The translations under genes were made by a program, and so were the position numbers. A model generated the notes under the pieces. It saw only the letters and a program-made list of their open reading frames with translations, was not told where the DNA came from and made no database searches. 64,000 nucleotides of DNA from Pseudonocardia abyssalis (GTDB lineage: Bacteria; Actinomycetota; Actinomycetes; Mycobacteriales; Pseudonocardiaceae): the NCBI RefSeq assembly GCF_019263705.2, contig NZ_JADQDK010000001.1, forward strand, positions 3,906,001 through 3,970,000, read 5' to 3'. Below are positions 9,236 through 16,566 of this stretch, piece after piece (the first letter of the stretch is position 1; each line of letters begins with the position of its first letter).

Positions 9236-11107
9236 TCAGCAGGTGACGAGCTCGCGGAGCACGGTGCCCCAGCCGATGGCCCGGGTACCGGCCTCGCGCA
9301 GCCCGGCGAGGGCGACGACCGCGCGCAGCTCGTCCTCGGTGCGCAGACCGGTGCCGTCGCGGGTCAGCGCGAGGAGGTCCGCCTCGCCGTCGTGCTCGTC
9401 GAGCTGCTCGGTGTCGAACAGGTCCTCGATCAGCAGCACCCGGCCGCCGGTGGGGAGGTTCGCCGCGGCGGCGCGGAGCGTGGCGGCCGCGTCGTCGTCC
9501 GGGAGCGCGCCCAGCGCGAAGACGAGGAGGACCGCGGCCGCGTCGGGGGCGGGATCGATCACCGTCTGCTCGATGACGCCGATGCGCTCCCGGTGTGCCG
9601 CGTCGGGGACGGACGCGGGCAGGTCGCGGCGGAGCCAGTCGGCCTGCGCCGGCAGTGCGCTGATCGTGACGCGCAGGCCGGGGTGCCGGGCGGTGATCTC
9701 GCGTGCTTCGACGCCCGCGCCGTCGGACCGGATGACGAGGTGCTCGACGCCCTCGAACGCACCGGAGTCCGCGAGCGGGGCACCGAGGTACACGGCACCC
9801 TCGGCGACGCCGTCCAGGAGCCGGTCCTCGAACGGCTGCTTCGTCCGCAGCTGCGCGAACTCGCTCCCGGTGACGGACGCGTACGAGGCCCTCCCGGAGC
9901 GGACGGACTCGGCGAGGCCGAAGATCCCCTGCGCCTGCCGCCCGTACGAGCCGTTCGGGTCGAGGAGGCCGGCCCAGTAGTCGTCGGCGAGGAAGTCACC
10001 CACCTCGGTCAGCGTGAAGCGGCCCGGCTCGTCGTCCCCGGTCTCCGCGACGACGTCGATCGAGCGCAGGTAGCGCAGCAACTTGCCCAGCGCCCGCTCG
10101 TCGCTGCCGGTCCGCGCGGCGATCTCCGCCGCGGACGCGGCACCGGCGGCGAGGAGTGTGCCGATCCCCAGCTCGACCGCGACGCGGATGGCGATCGCCG
10201 GGACGAGGTCGACGAGGTCGTGGAACCTCTGGAACGCCTCGGTGTTCCTGTCCGGGTCCGGGGTGGCCGCGTCGTCGGCGAGCACGACGACGTCGGCCCG
10301 CTTCCAGTACCCGGTGAAGTCGATGTCCTTCTTGGGCATGCCGCGGTCCTCGACGAGGTGCCGGCGGATGTCGCGGACCACGGTCCGCTCGCCGGCGACC
10401 CACGCGAACGGCGCGCCCGGCCACCAGGCGGCGCCGCGGACGGCGTCGCGCAGCAGGTCGGTGGCCCCCTCGCGCACGAGCCAGGTGACGGTGACGCCGG
10501 GCAGCTCCCGCAGGGGCTGGACGTGGCTCCGCTCGGCGACCTCGACGAACACCTGTGCGCGGGTGTCCGCGGGGGCCTCCTCCAGCAGCCGGCCGATGGC
10601 GGGCAGGGCGGTCTCGTCGCCGGCGACCAGCAGCCAGTCCGACGGCGGCGGCGGGCCCGAGGACGAGTGCGGGCCGAAGAAGTGGATGCGGTCGCCGGGC
10701 TCGGCGCGGTCGGCCCAGGTCGCCGCGACCCCGACCCCGTGCCGGACGACGTCGACGTCGAGCTCCCCGGCCCCGGGGTCGTAGCGACGCACGGTGTACG
10801 CGCGGTAGAGCGGGCGCGCGTCCTTCGCCCAGTCCAGCTTCCCCTGCGCCTGCACGGGGAGCACCGGCTCCGACTGCCCGGGGTGGGCGAAGAGGAGCCG
10901 GATGTCGTCGTCGAAGCCGCCGCTGACGAGGTCCGGCTGCGGCAGGCCGTTGTCGGAGGTGAACGCACGCAGCTGGGCACCGGTGAAGGTCACGCGGCGC
11001 ATCCCGGGCGTGATGTCCTCGATACGGGACACCTCGACCTCGCGCAGGGTGACGGGGTGCACGGCGAGCGCGCGCGACGTCGGAGGCACGGTGTTGATAT
11101 TAGGCAA
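9236..11107 (-). CDS. Siderophore-interacting FAD reductase fused to an O-methyltransferase-like domain
   Basis: Up to 623 residues. Residues ~10-275 are a siderophore-interacting protein (SIP, ViuB-like): FAD-binding motif RAYTVRRYD, then a NAD(P)H half with LLVAGDETALPAI and the C-terminal GYWKRAD typical of SIPs. It should reduce the ferric siderophore in the cytoplasm to free Fe2+. Residues ~290-623 resemble a class I O-methyltransferase. A winged-helix dimerisation region (AIRVAVELGIGTLLAAG, TGSDERALGKLLRYL) is followed by a Rossmann-like part whose SAM-binding glycine motif is poor (LVIRSDGAGVEAREI), so methyl transfer is uncertain. The TTG start lies inside the iron box; GTG at 11089 is an equally good start. 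The binding protein gene follows. Confidence 0.88.
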   Translation of the reverse strand: MPNINTVPPTSRALAVHPVTLREVEVSRIEDITPGMRRVTFTGAQLRAFTSDNGLPQPDLVSGGFDDDIRLLFAHPGQSEPVLPVQAQGKLDWAKDARPLYRAYTVRRYDPGAGELDVDVVRHGVGVAATWADRAEPGDRIHFFGPHSSSGPPPPSDWLLVAGDETALPAIGRLLEEAPADTRAQVFVEVAERSHVQPLRELPGVTVTWLVREGATDLLRDAVRGAAWWPGAPFAWVAGERTVVRDIRRHLVEDRGMPKKDIDFTGYWKRADVVVLADDAATPDPDRNTEAFQRFHDLVDLVPAIAIRVAVELGIGTLLAAGAASAAEIAARTGSDERALGKLLRYLRSIDVVAETGDDEPGRFTLTEVGDFLADDYWAGLLDPNGSYGRQAQGIFGLAESVRSGRASYASVTGSEFAQLRTKQPFEDRLLDGVAEGAVYLGAPLADSGAFEGVEHLVIRSDGAGVEAREITARHPGLRVTISALPAQADWLRRDLPASVPDAAHRERIGVIEQTVIDPAPDAAAVLLVFALGALPDDDAAATLRAAAANLPTGGRVLLIEDLFDTEQLDEHDGEADLLALTRDGTGLRTEDELRAVVALAGLREAGTRAIGWGTVLRELVTC

Positions 11108-11118
11108 CGGTAACCTCA
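11100..11118. promoter_or_regulatory. Iron box between SIP fusion gene and AraC regulator
   Basis: TTAGGCAACGGTAACCTCA matches the iron-box consensus at 14 of 19 positions. It overlaps the first codons of the leftward reductase gene and is 57 bp upstream of the rightward regulator's GTG. Confidence 0.8.
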
Positions 11119-11174
11119 GAATAGGGTGCGGAAGCTGTCAGCTGGTTGTCACCGGATCGGAGGAGCGCAGCAGG

Positions 11175-12740
11175 GTGCTGAGCACGGACCCTCCGCCGAT
11201 CCCCGCCGGTCACAAGGCCGCGCGATGGGAGGCGCACGCGCGCGACCACCTCATGATGTGGGTGCACACCGGCCGGGCCCACGTGCGCCTCGCGGACGGG
11301 GAGCGCCACCGCGTCGACGAGGGCACCGGCATCTGGCTGCCGCCGGGCCCCGACCACGAGATGTGGACCGAGGCCGGCTCGGTCGCCGTCCCCGTGTCGG
11401 TGCCGGCCGCCGCGGTGCCCGACGCCCCCGACCGGGTCGTCCGGTTCGCCGTCGAGGACCGCTGGCGCGACTGGCTCGTCGCGCGGTACGCGCAGGGCAT
11501 GCGGCGCCACGACGGCCCGCGGACGTCGGACCTGCTCGCCGTGCTCACCGCGGCGGGCCCGGAACTGCCGCGCACGGGGGCACCCGCCGACGACCCGCCC
11601 GCCGTGCCGCGGGCCGGTGCGGCCGCCGCCGTCGCGCGCGAGCTGCGGCGACAGCCGGCACTGGACCACACGCTCGAGGAGTGGGCCGCCGCCACGGCGT
11701 GCAGCCCCAGCACCCTGCGCCGCCAGTTCCACCACGGCACGGGGCTGTCCTTCGCGCGCTGGCGGGCGCTGTGGCGCCTGTCGGTCGCACGCGACCACCT
11801 CACCGCCGGCGGTACGGTCGCCGACGCCGCCGCGCGTGCCGGGTTCGCCGGCCGCCAGAGCTTCGCCCGGGCGTTCCGGGAGCGCTACGGCACCGCCCCG
11901 CGCGACTACGCGGCACGGGTCGGGGCCCTCGCCCCGGCGCGCCCGCGCCCCCGCGCCCCCGCGCACTCCTCCGATCCGCCCCGCGCGACGGGTCCGGTGC
12001 GGTCGCAGGGGGTGGCCGGGTGGAACGAGCTGACCTGGATCTACCGGGGCGAGGGCCGATCCCGTGTTGGCGACGCGAGCTTCGCGACGCGACGCGGCGA
12101 CGCGGTGTGGGCGCCCGCGGGCACGGAGTACGAGAGCCTGCTGCCCGCGGGCTCGATCGCGGTGCCCCTCGGCGACGTGTGCGCCGACTGCGTGCACGTC
12201 CCGGAGCCGGTGAAGGCCCGCTTCCCGCCGAGCTGGGACACCTACCTGCTGCACTGCTCGGTGAGCGGCAACACCCTGCTGCACCCCACGGGCTACCACG
12301 TCCGGCACATCGTCGGCGTCTTCGACGCCCAGCTCGCCGTCGAGCGCGCCCGCACGGTGCCGATGCCGACCGACGTGCGGGCCCGCGCGGTGGCCGACGG
12401 GTTCCTCCGCCGGGTCGGCGCCGGGGACGCGGCGCACGACGTGCCCCCCGAGGTCCACGCCGCGTTCCGTCGCGAGACGGGCATGACGTTCGCGAGCTGG
12501 CGGCACGCCGCCCGCATGCGCATCGCCCGCGACCTGCTCGTCGGGGGGACCGCGCCCAGCGCGGTCGCCGGCCAGGTCGGGTACGGCCGCGTCGCGAACT
12601 TCAGCCGCGCCTTCTCCCGCTTCCACGGGACGGCACCGCGCGAGTGGCAGGCACACGAGCTCGAGGCACCGGCGGGCCGGGGCGCAGGGGGCTACGCCGC
12701 GGGGGCCCCGCTGCGCGCCGCCGCGAACAGCTCCGCGTAG
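11175..12740 (+). CDS. Tandem-duplicated AraC-type regulator (two cupin + two HTH units)
   Basis: 521 residues from GTG 11175, chosen because GGAGGAG lies 9 nt upstream and the iron box lies before it; a longer reading would overrun the box. The protein holds two AraC regulators in series. A cupin-like sensor at ~10-80 and a first AraC HTH at ~155-250 (STLRRQFHHGTGLSFARWR) are followed by a second cupin at ~285-345 and a second HTH at ~410-505 (FRRETGMTFASWRHAAR). AraC proteins normally have one such unit per chain and act as dimers; here a pseudo-dimer may be built into one polypeptide. Iron-repressed AraC regulators in siderophore loci commonly activate uptake and synthesis genes when they sense the ferric siderophore; that role is inferred. 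Its 3' end overlaps the convergent formyltransferase by 49 bp. Confidence 0.9.
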   Translation: MLSTDPPPIPAGHKAARWEAHARDHLMMWVHTGRAHVRLADGERHRVDEGTGIWLPPGPDHEMWTEAGSVAVPVSVPAAAVPDAPDRVVRFAVEDRWRDWLVARYAQGMRRHDGPRTSDLLAVLTAAGPELPRTGAPADDPPAVPRAGAAAAVARELRRQPALDHTLEEWAAATACSPSTLRRQFHHGTGLSFARWRALWRLSVARDHLTAGGTVADAAARAGFAGRQSFARAFRERYGTAPRDYAARVGALAPARPRPRAPAHSSDPPRATGPVRSQGVAGWNELTWIYRGEGRSRVGDASFATRRGDAVWAPAGTEYESLLPAGSIAVPLGDVCADCVHVPEPVKARFPPSWDTYLLHCSVSGNTLLHPTGYHVRHIVGVFDAQLAVERARTVPMPTDVRARAVADGFLRRVGAGDAAHDVPPEVHAAFRRETGMTFASWRHAARMRIARDLLVGGTAPSAVAGQVGYGRVANFSRAFSRFHGTAPREWQAHELEAPAGRGAGGYAAGAPLRAAANSSA

Positions 12741-13390
12741 GCCGGGTGGAAGTCCTCCAACACACCCAGGTCGGTGGCCCGGGCGAAGGCGGGGTCGTCG
12801 CGGTGGGCCGCGATCCCGGCCAGTCGCGCCATCCCGAAGTACTCCCCTGGCGCCTCCGCCGCGTCGTGGGGCGCGGGCGCGCGGTCGAGGGTGTCGAGGT
12901 TGTCGGCGAAGATCCGGTGGCAGGCCTGCGTCACCTGGATCGACAGCTCCTCCAGGGTCGCCGTCGGTGACACCGGGAACGTCCGCCGGTCGACGACCGC
13001 CCCCGTGTCGATCCCGGCGTCGACCCGGTGCAGCGTCACGCCGAACTCCGGCTCCGACCGCAGGATCGCGAACGCCGCCGCCGCCAGCGGGAGCCCGCGG
13101 TAACCGGGGAGCGGGCCCCCGTGGACGTTCACGATCGTCAGCCCCAGGTCCAGGACCGGTGCGCGGAAGAGGAACGGGTTCCCCGTCGAGCACACCAGCC
13201 GGTCGCCGCAGGTGTCGTCGAGGAACCCTGCCAGCTCGTTGACGTCGTCGGTGGCCCGGCACTCGAGCCCCCGTGCCCGCGCGGGCACCGCCTCTCCCCG
13301 GGGATGGACGACCGCGTCGACCGTCCGGCCCGCGGAGACGGCGTGCGCGGCGGCGCGCCACACCAGTGCGCCCGAGCCGACGATGATCAT
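12692..13390 (-). CDS. N5-hydroxyornithine formyltransferase (CchA/FxbA-like)
   Basis: 232 residues, formyl-transferase fold using N10-formyl-tetrahydrofolate. The catalytic Asn-His pair is in IVNVHGGPLPGYRG (Asn88, His90) and the Asp in DAGIDTGAVV (Asp128). In coelichelin and exochelin clusters such a small formyltransferase makes N5-formyl-N5-hydroxyornithine, the residue predicted for the first A domain of the NRPS at 1939. No ornithine N-monooxygenase is present in this window; it may lie to the left. The ATG overlaps the first base of the iron box, with no Shine-Dalgarno, again suggesting a leaderless, IdeR-blocked transcript. The 3' end overlaps the AraC gene on the other strand. Confidence 0.88.
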   Translation of the reverse strand: MIIVGSGALVWRAAAHAVSAGRTVDAVVHPRGEAVPARARGLECRATDDVNELAGFLDDTCGDRLVCSTGNPFLFRAPVLDLGLTIVNVHGGPLPGYRGLPLAAAAFAILRSEPEFGVTLHRVDAGIDTGAVVDRRTFPVSPTATLEELSIQVTQACHRIFADNLDTLDRAPAPHDAAEAPGEYFGMARLAGIAAHRDDPAFARATDLGVLEDFHPAYAELFAAARSGAPAA

Positions 13391-13408
13391 GAGAGTAGGC
13401 TACCCTAA
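13390..13408. promoter_or_regulatory. Iron box between formyltransferase and permease genes
   Basis: TGAGAGTAGGCTACCCTAA matches the iron-box consensus at 15 of 19 positions, 5 bp before the ATG of the first permease and touching the ATG of the formyltransferase. Confidence 0.8.
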
Positions 13409-13413
13409 TTCCG

Positions 13414-14463
13414 ATGGAGACCGCGACGGCCACCCGCAGCCCCGTGGCCCGCGGTCCGGTGACGGCGTCGAACCGGCGCCGGCTGCTGGGCCTGCTGGCC
13501 GCCCTCGCGGCGCTGGCGGTCCTCGTGCTGGTCGGCATCGCGGTCGGGTCGAGGGACATCCCGCTGACCACGGTCGTCGACGCCCTGCTCCACGACACCG
13601 GGGAGGGCGACGCCTACGTCGTGTGGAGCCTGCGCGTGCCCCGCACCGCGGTGCTCCTCGCCGTCGGGATCGCGCTCGGCGTCGCCGGCATGCTCATCCA
13701 GGCGCTCACCCGCAACCCGCTCGCCGACCCCGGGATCCTCGGGGTCAACGCGGGCGCGGCGCTGTTCGTCGCGCTCGGGATCGCGGTGTTCGAGGTGTCC
13801 TCGCCCGGCGGGTACGTGTGGTTCGCGTTCCTCGGGGCGTTCCTCGTCACGGTCGTCGTGTACCTCATCGGTTCGGCGGGCCGTGCCGGCATCGATCCGA
13901 TCCAGCTGACGCTGGCCGGCGTCACGCTCGGCGCGATGCTGTTCGCGGTCGTCAGCGCGCTGACGCTGCTGAACCCGCGCACCTTCGAGCAGATGCGGAA
14001 CTGGAACGCCGGCAGCGTCGTCGGCCGCGGCTGGGAGGTGCTCCTGCCCGTCCTGCCGTTCCTCGTCGTCGGCGTGCTCCTCGCGGTCGCCGTGGCGGGG
14101 CCGCTCAACGCGATCGCGCTCGGCGACGACCTCGCGAAGTCGTTGGGTGCGCACATCGGCCGCACGCGCGTGGTCGTCGTCCTCGCCGTCACGCTGCTCG
14201 CCGGCGGGGCGACCGCCGTCGCGGGGCCGATCGGGTTCGTCGGCCTCATGGTGCCGCACGTCGCCCGGTGGATCGTCGGGCCCGACCAGCGCTGGATCCT
14301 CGGCGCCACCCTGCTCCTCGCCCCGTCCCTCCTGCTGGCGGCCGACATCGTCGGCCGCACCGTGATCCGCCCCGGGGAACTGCCCGTGGGCATCGTCATG
14401 GCCTTCGTGGGCGCGCCGATCCTGATCCTCCTCGTCCGCCGGCGGAAGACGAGCGGCCTGTGA
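13414..14463 (+). CDS. FecCD-family ferric-siderophore ABC permease, first subunit
   Basis: 349 residues with about nine hydrophobic segments. It shows the FecCD family signatures LRVPRTAVLLAVGIALGVAG followed by LTRNPLADPGILGVNAGAAL, and the C-terminal GPIGFVGLMVPHVAR that docks the ATPase. It forms the inner-membrane channel together with the next gene, whose GTG overlaps this stop (GTGA), so the two are translationally coupled. An iron box lies immediately upstream. Family relatives are FepD/FepG and mycobacterial FxuA/FxuC. Confidence 0.95.
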   Translation: METATATRSPVARGPVTASNRRRLLGLLAALAALAVLVLVGIAVGSRDIPLTTVVDALLHDTGEGDAYVVWSLRVPRTAVLLAVGIALGVAGMLIQALTRNPLADPGILGVNAGAALFVALGIAVFEVSSPGGYVWFAFLGAFLVTVVVYLIGSAGRAGIDPIQLTLAGVTLGAMLFAVVSALTLLNPRTFEQMRNWNAGSVVGRGWEVLLPVLPFLVVGVLLAVAVAGPLNAIALGDDLAKSLGAHIGRTRVVVVLAVTLLAGGATAVAGPIGFVGLMVPHVARWIVGPDQRWILGATLLLAPSLLLAADIVGRTVIRPGELPVGIVMAFVGAPILILLVRRRKTSGL

Positions 14464-15584
14464 CCACCGTGAGGCCCACGAGCACGAACACCGTGAAGCC
14501 CGCGGGCACCGGGCAGTCCGGGAGCACCGGGAAGTCCGTCGGCACCGTGGAGTTCGGCCGCCGCACCTGGGTCCTGCGTCGCAGCCGCATGGCGCTGCGC
14601 TGGCAGGCGCGCACCCTGGTCGTGAGCGCACTCCTCGCCGCGCTGACGGTGGTCGTCACCTCGTGTGCGCTGGCCCTCCGCGACTACCCGCTCTCGCTCG
14701 CCCAGGTGTGGGCGGCGCTCACCGACGACCCCGCGGCCGGGTTCGCGCGCACCGTCGTGTTCGAGTGGCGGGCCCCCCGCGCCATCGCCGCCGTGGTGTT
14801 CGGCGCGGGCCTGGGTGCCGCGGGTGCGGTGTTCCAGTCACTGACCCGCAACCCGCTCGCCTCCCCCGACATCATCGGCATCTCGGCGGGCTCGTACACG
14901 GGCGCACTCATCGTGATCGTCGTGGTCCAGGGCTCCTACCTGCAGCTGACCGCGGGCGCCTTCACCGGCGGCATCGCCACCGCGGCGGTCATCTACCTCC
15001 TCGCCTGGCGGCAGGGCGTGCAGGGGTTCCGTCTCATCATCGTCGGCATCGCGATCTCGGCGATGCTGACGTCGTTCAACACCTGGCTCATGCTCTCCGC
15101 CCAGCTCGAGGTGGCGCTGGCCGCCGCCGCGTGGGGCGCGGGCACGCTGGGCGGCCTCGGGTGGCAGGAGACGCTCGTCGGCGGCGGCGTGGTCCTCGCC
15201 CTCCTGGTCGTGCTCGCGACGTTCGGGCGGGCGCTGCGGCAGCTCGAGCTCGGTGACGACGCCGCACGGGCCACCGGCACCCGCGCCGAGCCCGTCCGGC
15301 TCGCCGTCATCGTGATCGCCGTCGCCCTCACCGCCGTCGTCGCCTCCGCGACGGGGCCGATCGCGTTCATCGCCCTGGCCGCCCCGCAGATCGCACGGCG
15401 CCTGTGCCGCGCCCCCGGCATCGCCGTCGTGCCCTCCGCGCTCACCGGTGCGGTGCTGCTGGCCGCCGCGGACGTGGCCGCGCTCAACCTGCTCCCGGTC
15501 GCGCTGCCGGTCGGGGTGGTCACGGTCGTGCTCGGGGGCGGCTACCTGCTGTGGCTGCTCGTGCACGAGGTCCGGAGCCGGTAG
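14460..15584 (+). CDS. FecCD-family ferric-siderophore ABC permease, second subunit
   Basis: 374 residues from a GTG that overlaps the preceding stop codon. The N-terminal ~45 residues are Thr/Ser/Gly-rich and cytoplasmic. The membrane part follows the FecCD pattern: WRAPRAIAAVVFGAGLGAAG, LTRNPLASPDIIGISAGSY, GPIAFIALAAPQIARRL. It pairs with the upstream permease. The gene ends 5 bp from the convergent MTHFR-like gene with no clear hairpin between them. Confidence 0.95.
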   Translation: MTTVRPTSTNTVKPAGTGQSGSTGKSVGTVEFGRRTWVLRRSRMALRWQARTLVVSALLAALTVVVTSCALALRDYPLSLAQVWAALTDDPAAGFARTVVFEWRAPRAIAAVVFGAGLGAAGAVFQSLTRNPLASPDIIGISAGSYTGALIVIVVVQGSYLQLTAGAFTGGIATAAVIYLLAWRQGVQGFRLIIVGIAISAMLTSFNTWLMLSAQLEVALAAAAWGAGTLGGLGWQETLVGGGVVLALLVVLATFGRALRQLELGDDAARATGTRAEPVRLAVIVIAVALTAVVASATGPIAFIALAAPQIARRLCRAPGIAVVPSALTGAVLLAAADVAALNLLPVALPVGVVTVVLGGGYLLWLLVHEVRSR

Positions 15585-15589
15585 CCACC

Positions 15590-16531
15590 TCACGCTCGGT
15601 CCAGCTGCCCCCGGATCTCGCGGACGAGGTCGATCGAGGCGTCGATCTCGACCTTGCGGTTGGTGAGGCTCTCGACGTTGATCCCGAACGGCAGGCCGAG
15701 CCGGCGGCAGAACGCGATGAGGATCCGGGCGTTGACGACGCACTGCTCGTAGGACACCGCCAGCGGGTCCCCGGACCGGGCGATCTCGGTCCGCAGCCAG
15801 CCGGGGACGTCGATGCCGAGCCAGGACATGAACTCCAGGGTCTTCACCGAGCCGCACGGCGCCAGGGTCAGCACGACCGGCCGCGGGTCCAGACCGAGGT
15901 CGCGGCAGCCGTAGGCGTAGTCGGACAGCAGGTTCCGGGTGCGGTCCAGGTCGTAGCAGACCTGGGAGACGAAGAACTCGCAGCCGGCATCCTGCTTGCG
16001 CAGCATGCGCCGGTGCTCCGCTCCCGCGGTCGAGTGCCGCTCGGCGATGACGACGCCACCCATGCGCGGCGGACGCGGGAGCCCGGCGTGCCGGCGGTAG
16101 GCCTCGGGCAGGCTCGTCCGCACCACCTGGTCCCGGGACGCCGCCCCGACCAGCACGGTCAGCACCCGGTCCCGGTGGGTCTGCGCCAGCCACCGACCCA
16201 GCTCGTCGCCGGTGTACTTGCCCACGGCGCGGTAGACGACCACCGGCCCGGCCCAGCCCGCCAGGTGCCGGTCGAGGAAGACGGCCGGATCCATCATCGG
16301 CATGAACGGGAACGGCCGCGGCGTCGTGGCCCGGTCCGCCTCGGCGTCCACGTCGTAGAGGACGAGCCCGTCGACCTGCACCGACCGGAGCCGGGTCAGG
16401 GCCGCCTCGGCGACGGCGTCGGCCTGTTCCGGGGTGGTGCCCGCCCGCGGCGGGGTCAGGCCGTAGAGCAGGACACCGTCCCGGGCCCTGGCCAGGAGCC
16501 CGGCGGCACCGGTGGTTCCGCGGGAAGCCAT
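15590..16531 (-). CDS. Methylenetetrahydrofolate reductase-like flavoprotein
   Basis: 313 residues with the MTHFR (MetF) barrel pattern, e.g. the CEFFVSQVCYDLDRTRNLL segment that corresponds to the folate-binding region of bacterial MetF. It lies 35 bp after the ligase gene as the last gene of the mbtH-panD-ligase operon. MetF interconverts 5,10-methylene-THF and 5-methyl-THF. In this locus it might influence the one-carbon pool needed for the formyl-THF donor of the formyltransferase, but that is speculation. Residues from ~240 on (SWLGIDVPGWLRTEI, SLTNRKVEIDASIDLVREI) differ from housekeeping MetF as I know it, so the true reaction may differ. ATG 16540, three codons upstream in the same frame, is an alternative start. 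Confidence 0.75.
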   Translation of the reverse strand: MASRGTTGAAGLLARARDGVLLYGLTPPRAGTTPEQADAVAEAALTRLRSVQVDGLVLYDVDAEADRATTPRPFPFMPMMDPAVFLDRHLAGWAGPVVVYRAVGKYTGDELGRWLAQTHRDRVLTVLVGAASRDQVVRTSLPEAYRRHAGLPRPPRMGGVVIAERHSTAGAEHRRMLRKQDAGCEFFVSQVCYDLDRTRNLLSDYAYGCRDLGLDPRPVVLTLAPCGSVKTLEFMSWLGIDVPGWLRTEIARSGDPLAVSYEQCVVNARILIAFCRRLGLPFGINVESLTNRKVEIDASIDLVREIRGQLDRA

Positions 16532-16566
16532 CCGTCCATCATGGCGGGCGGCGGGGGCCCCGGCGG

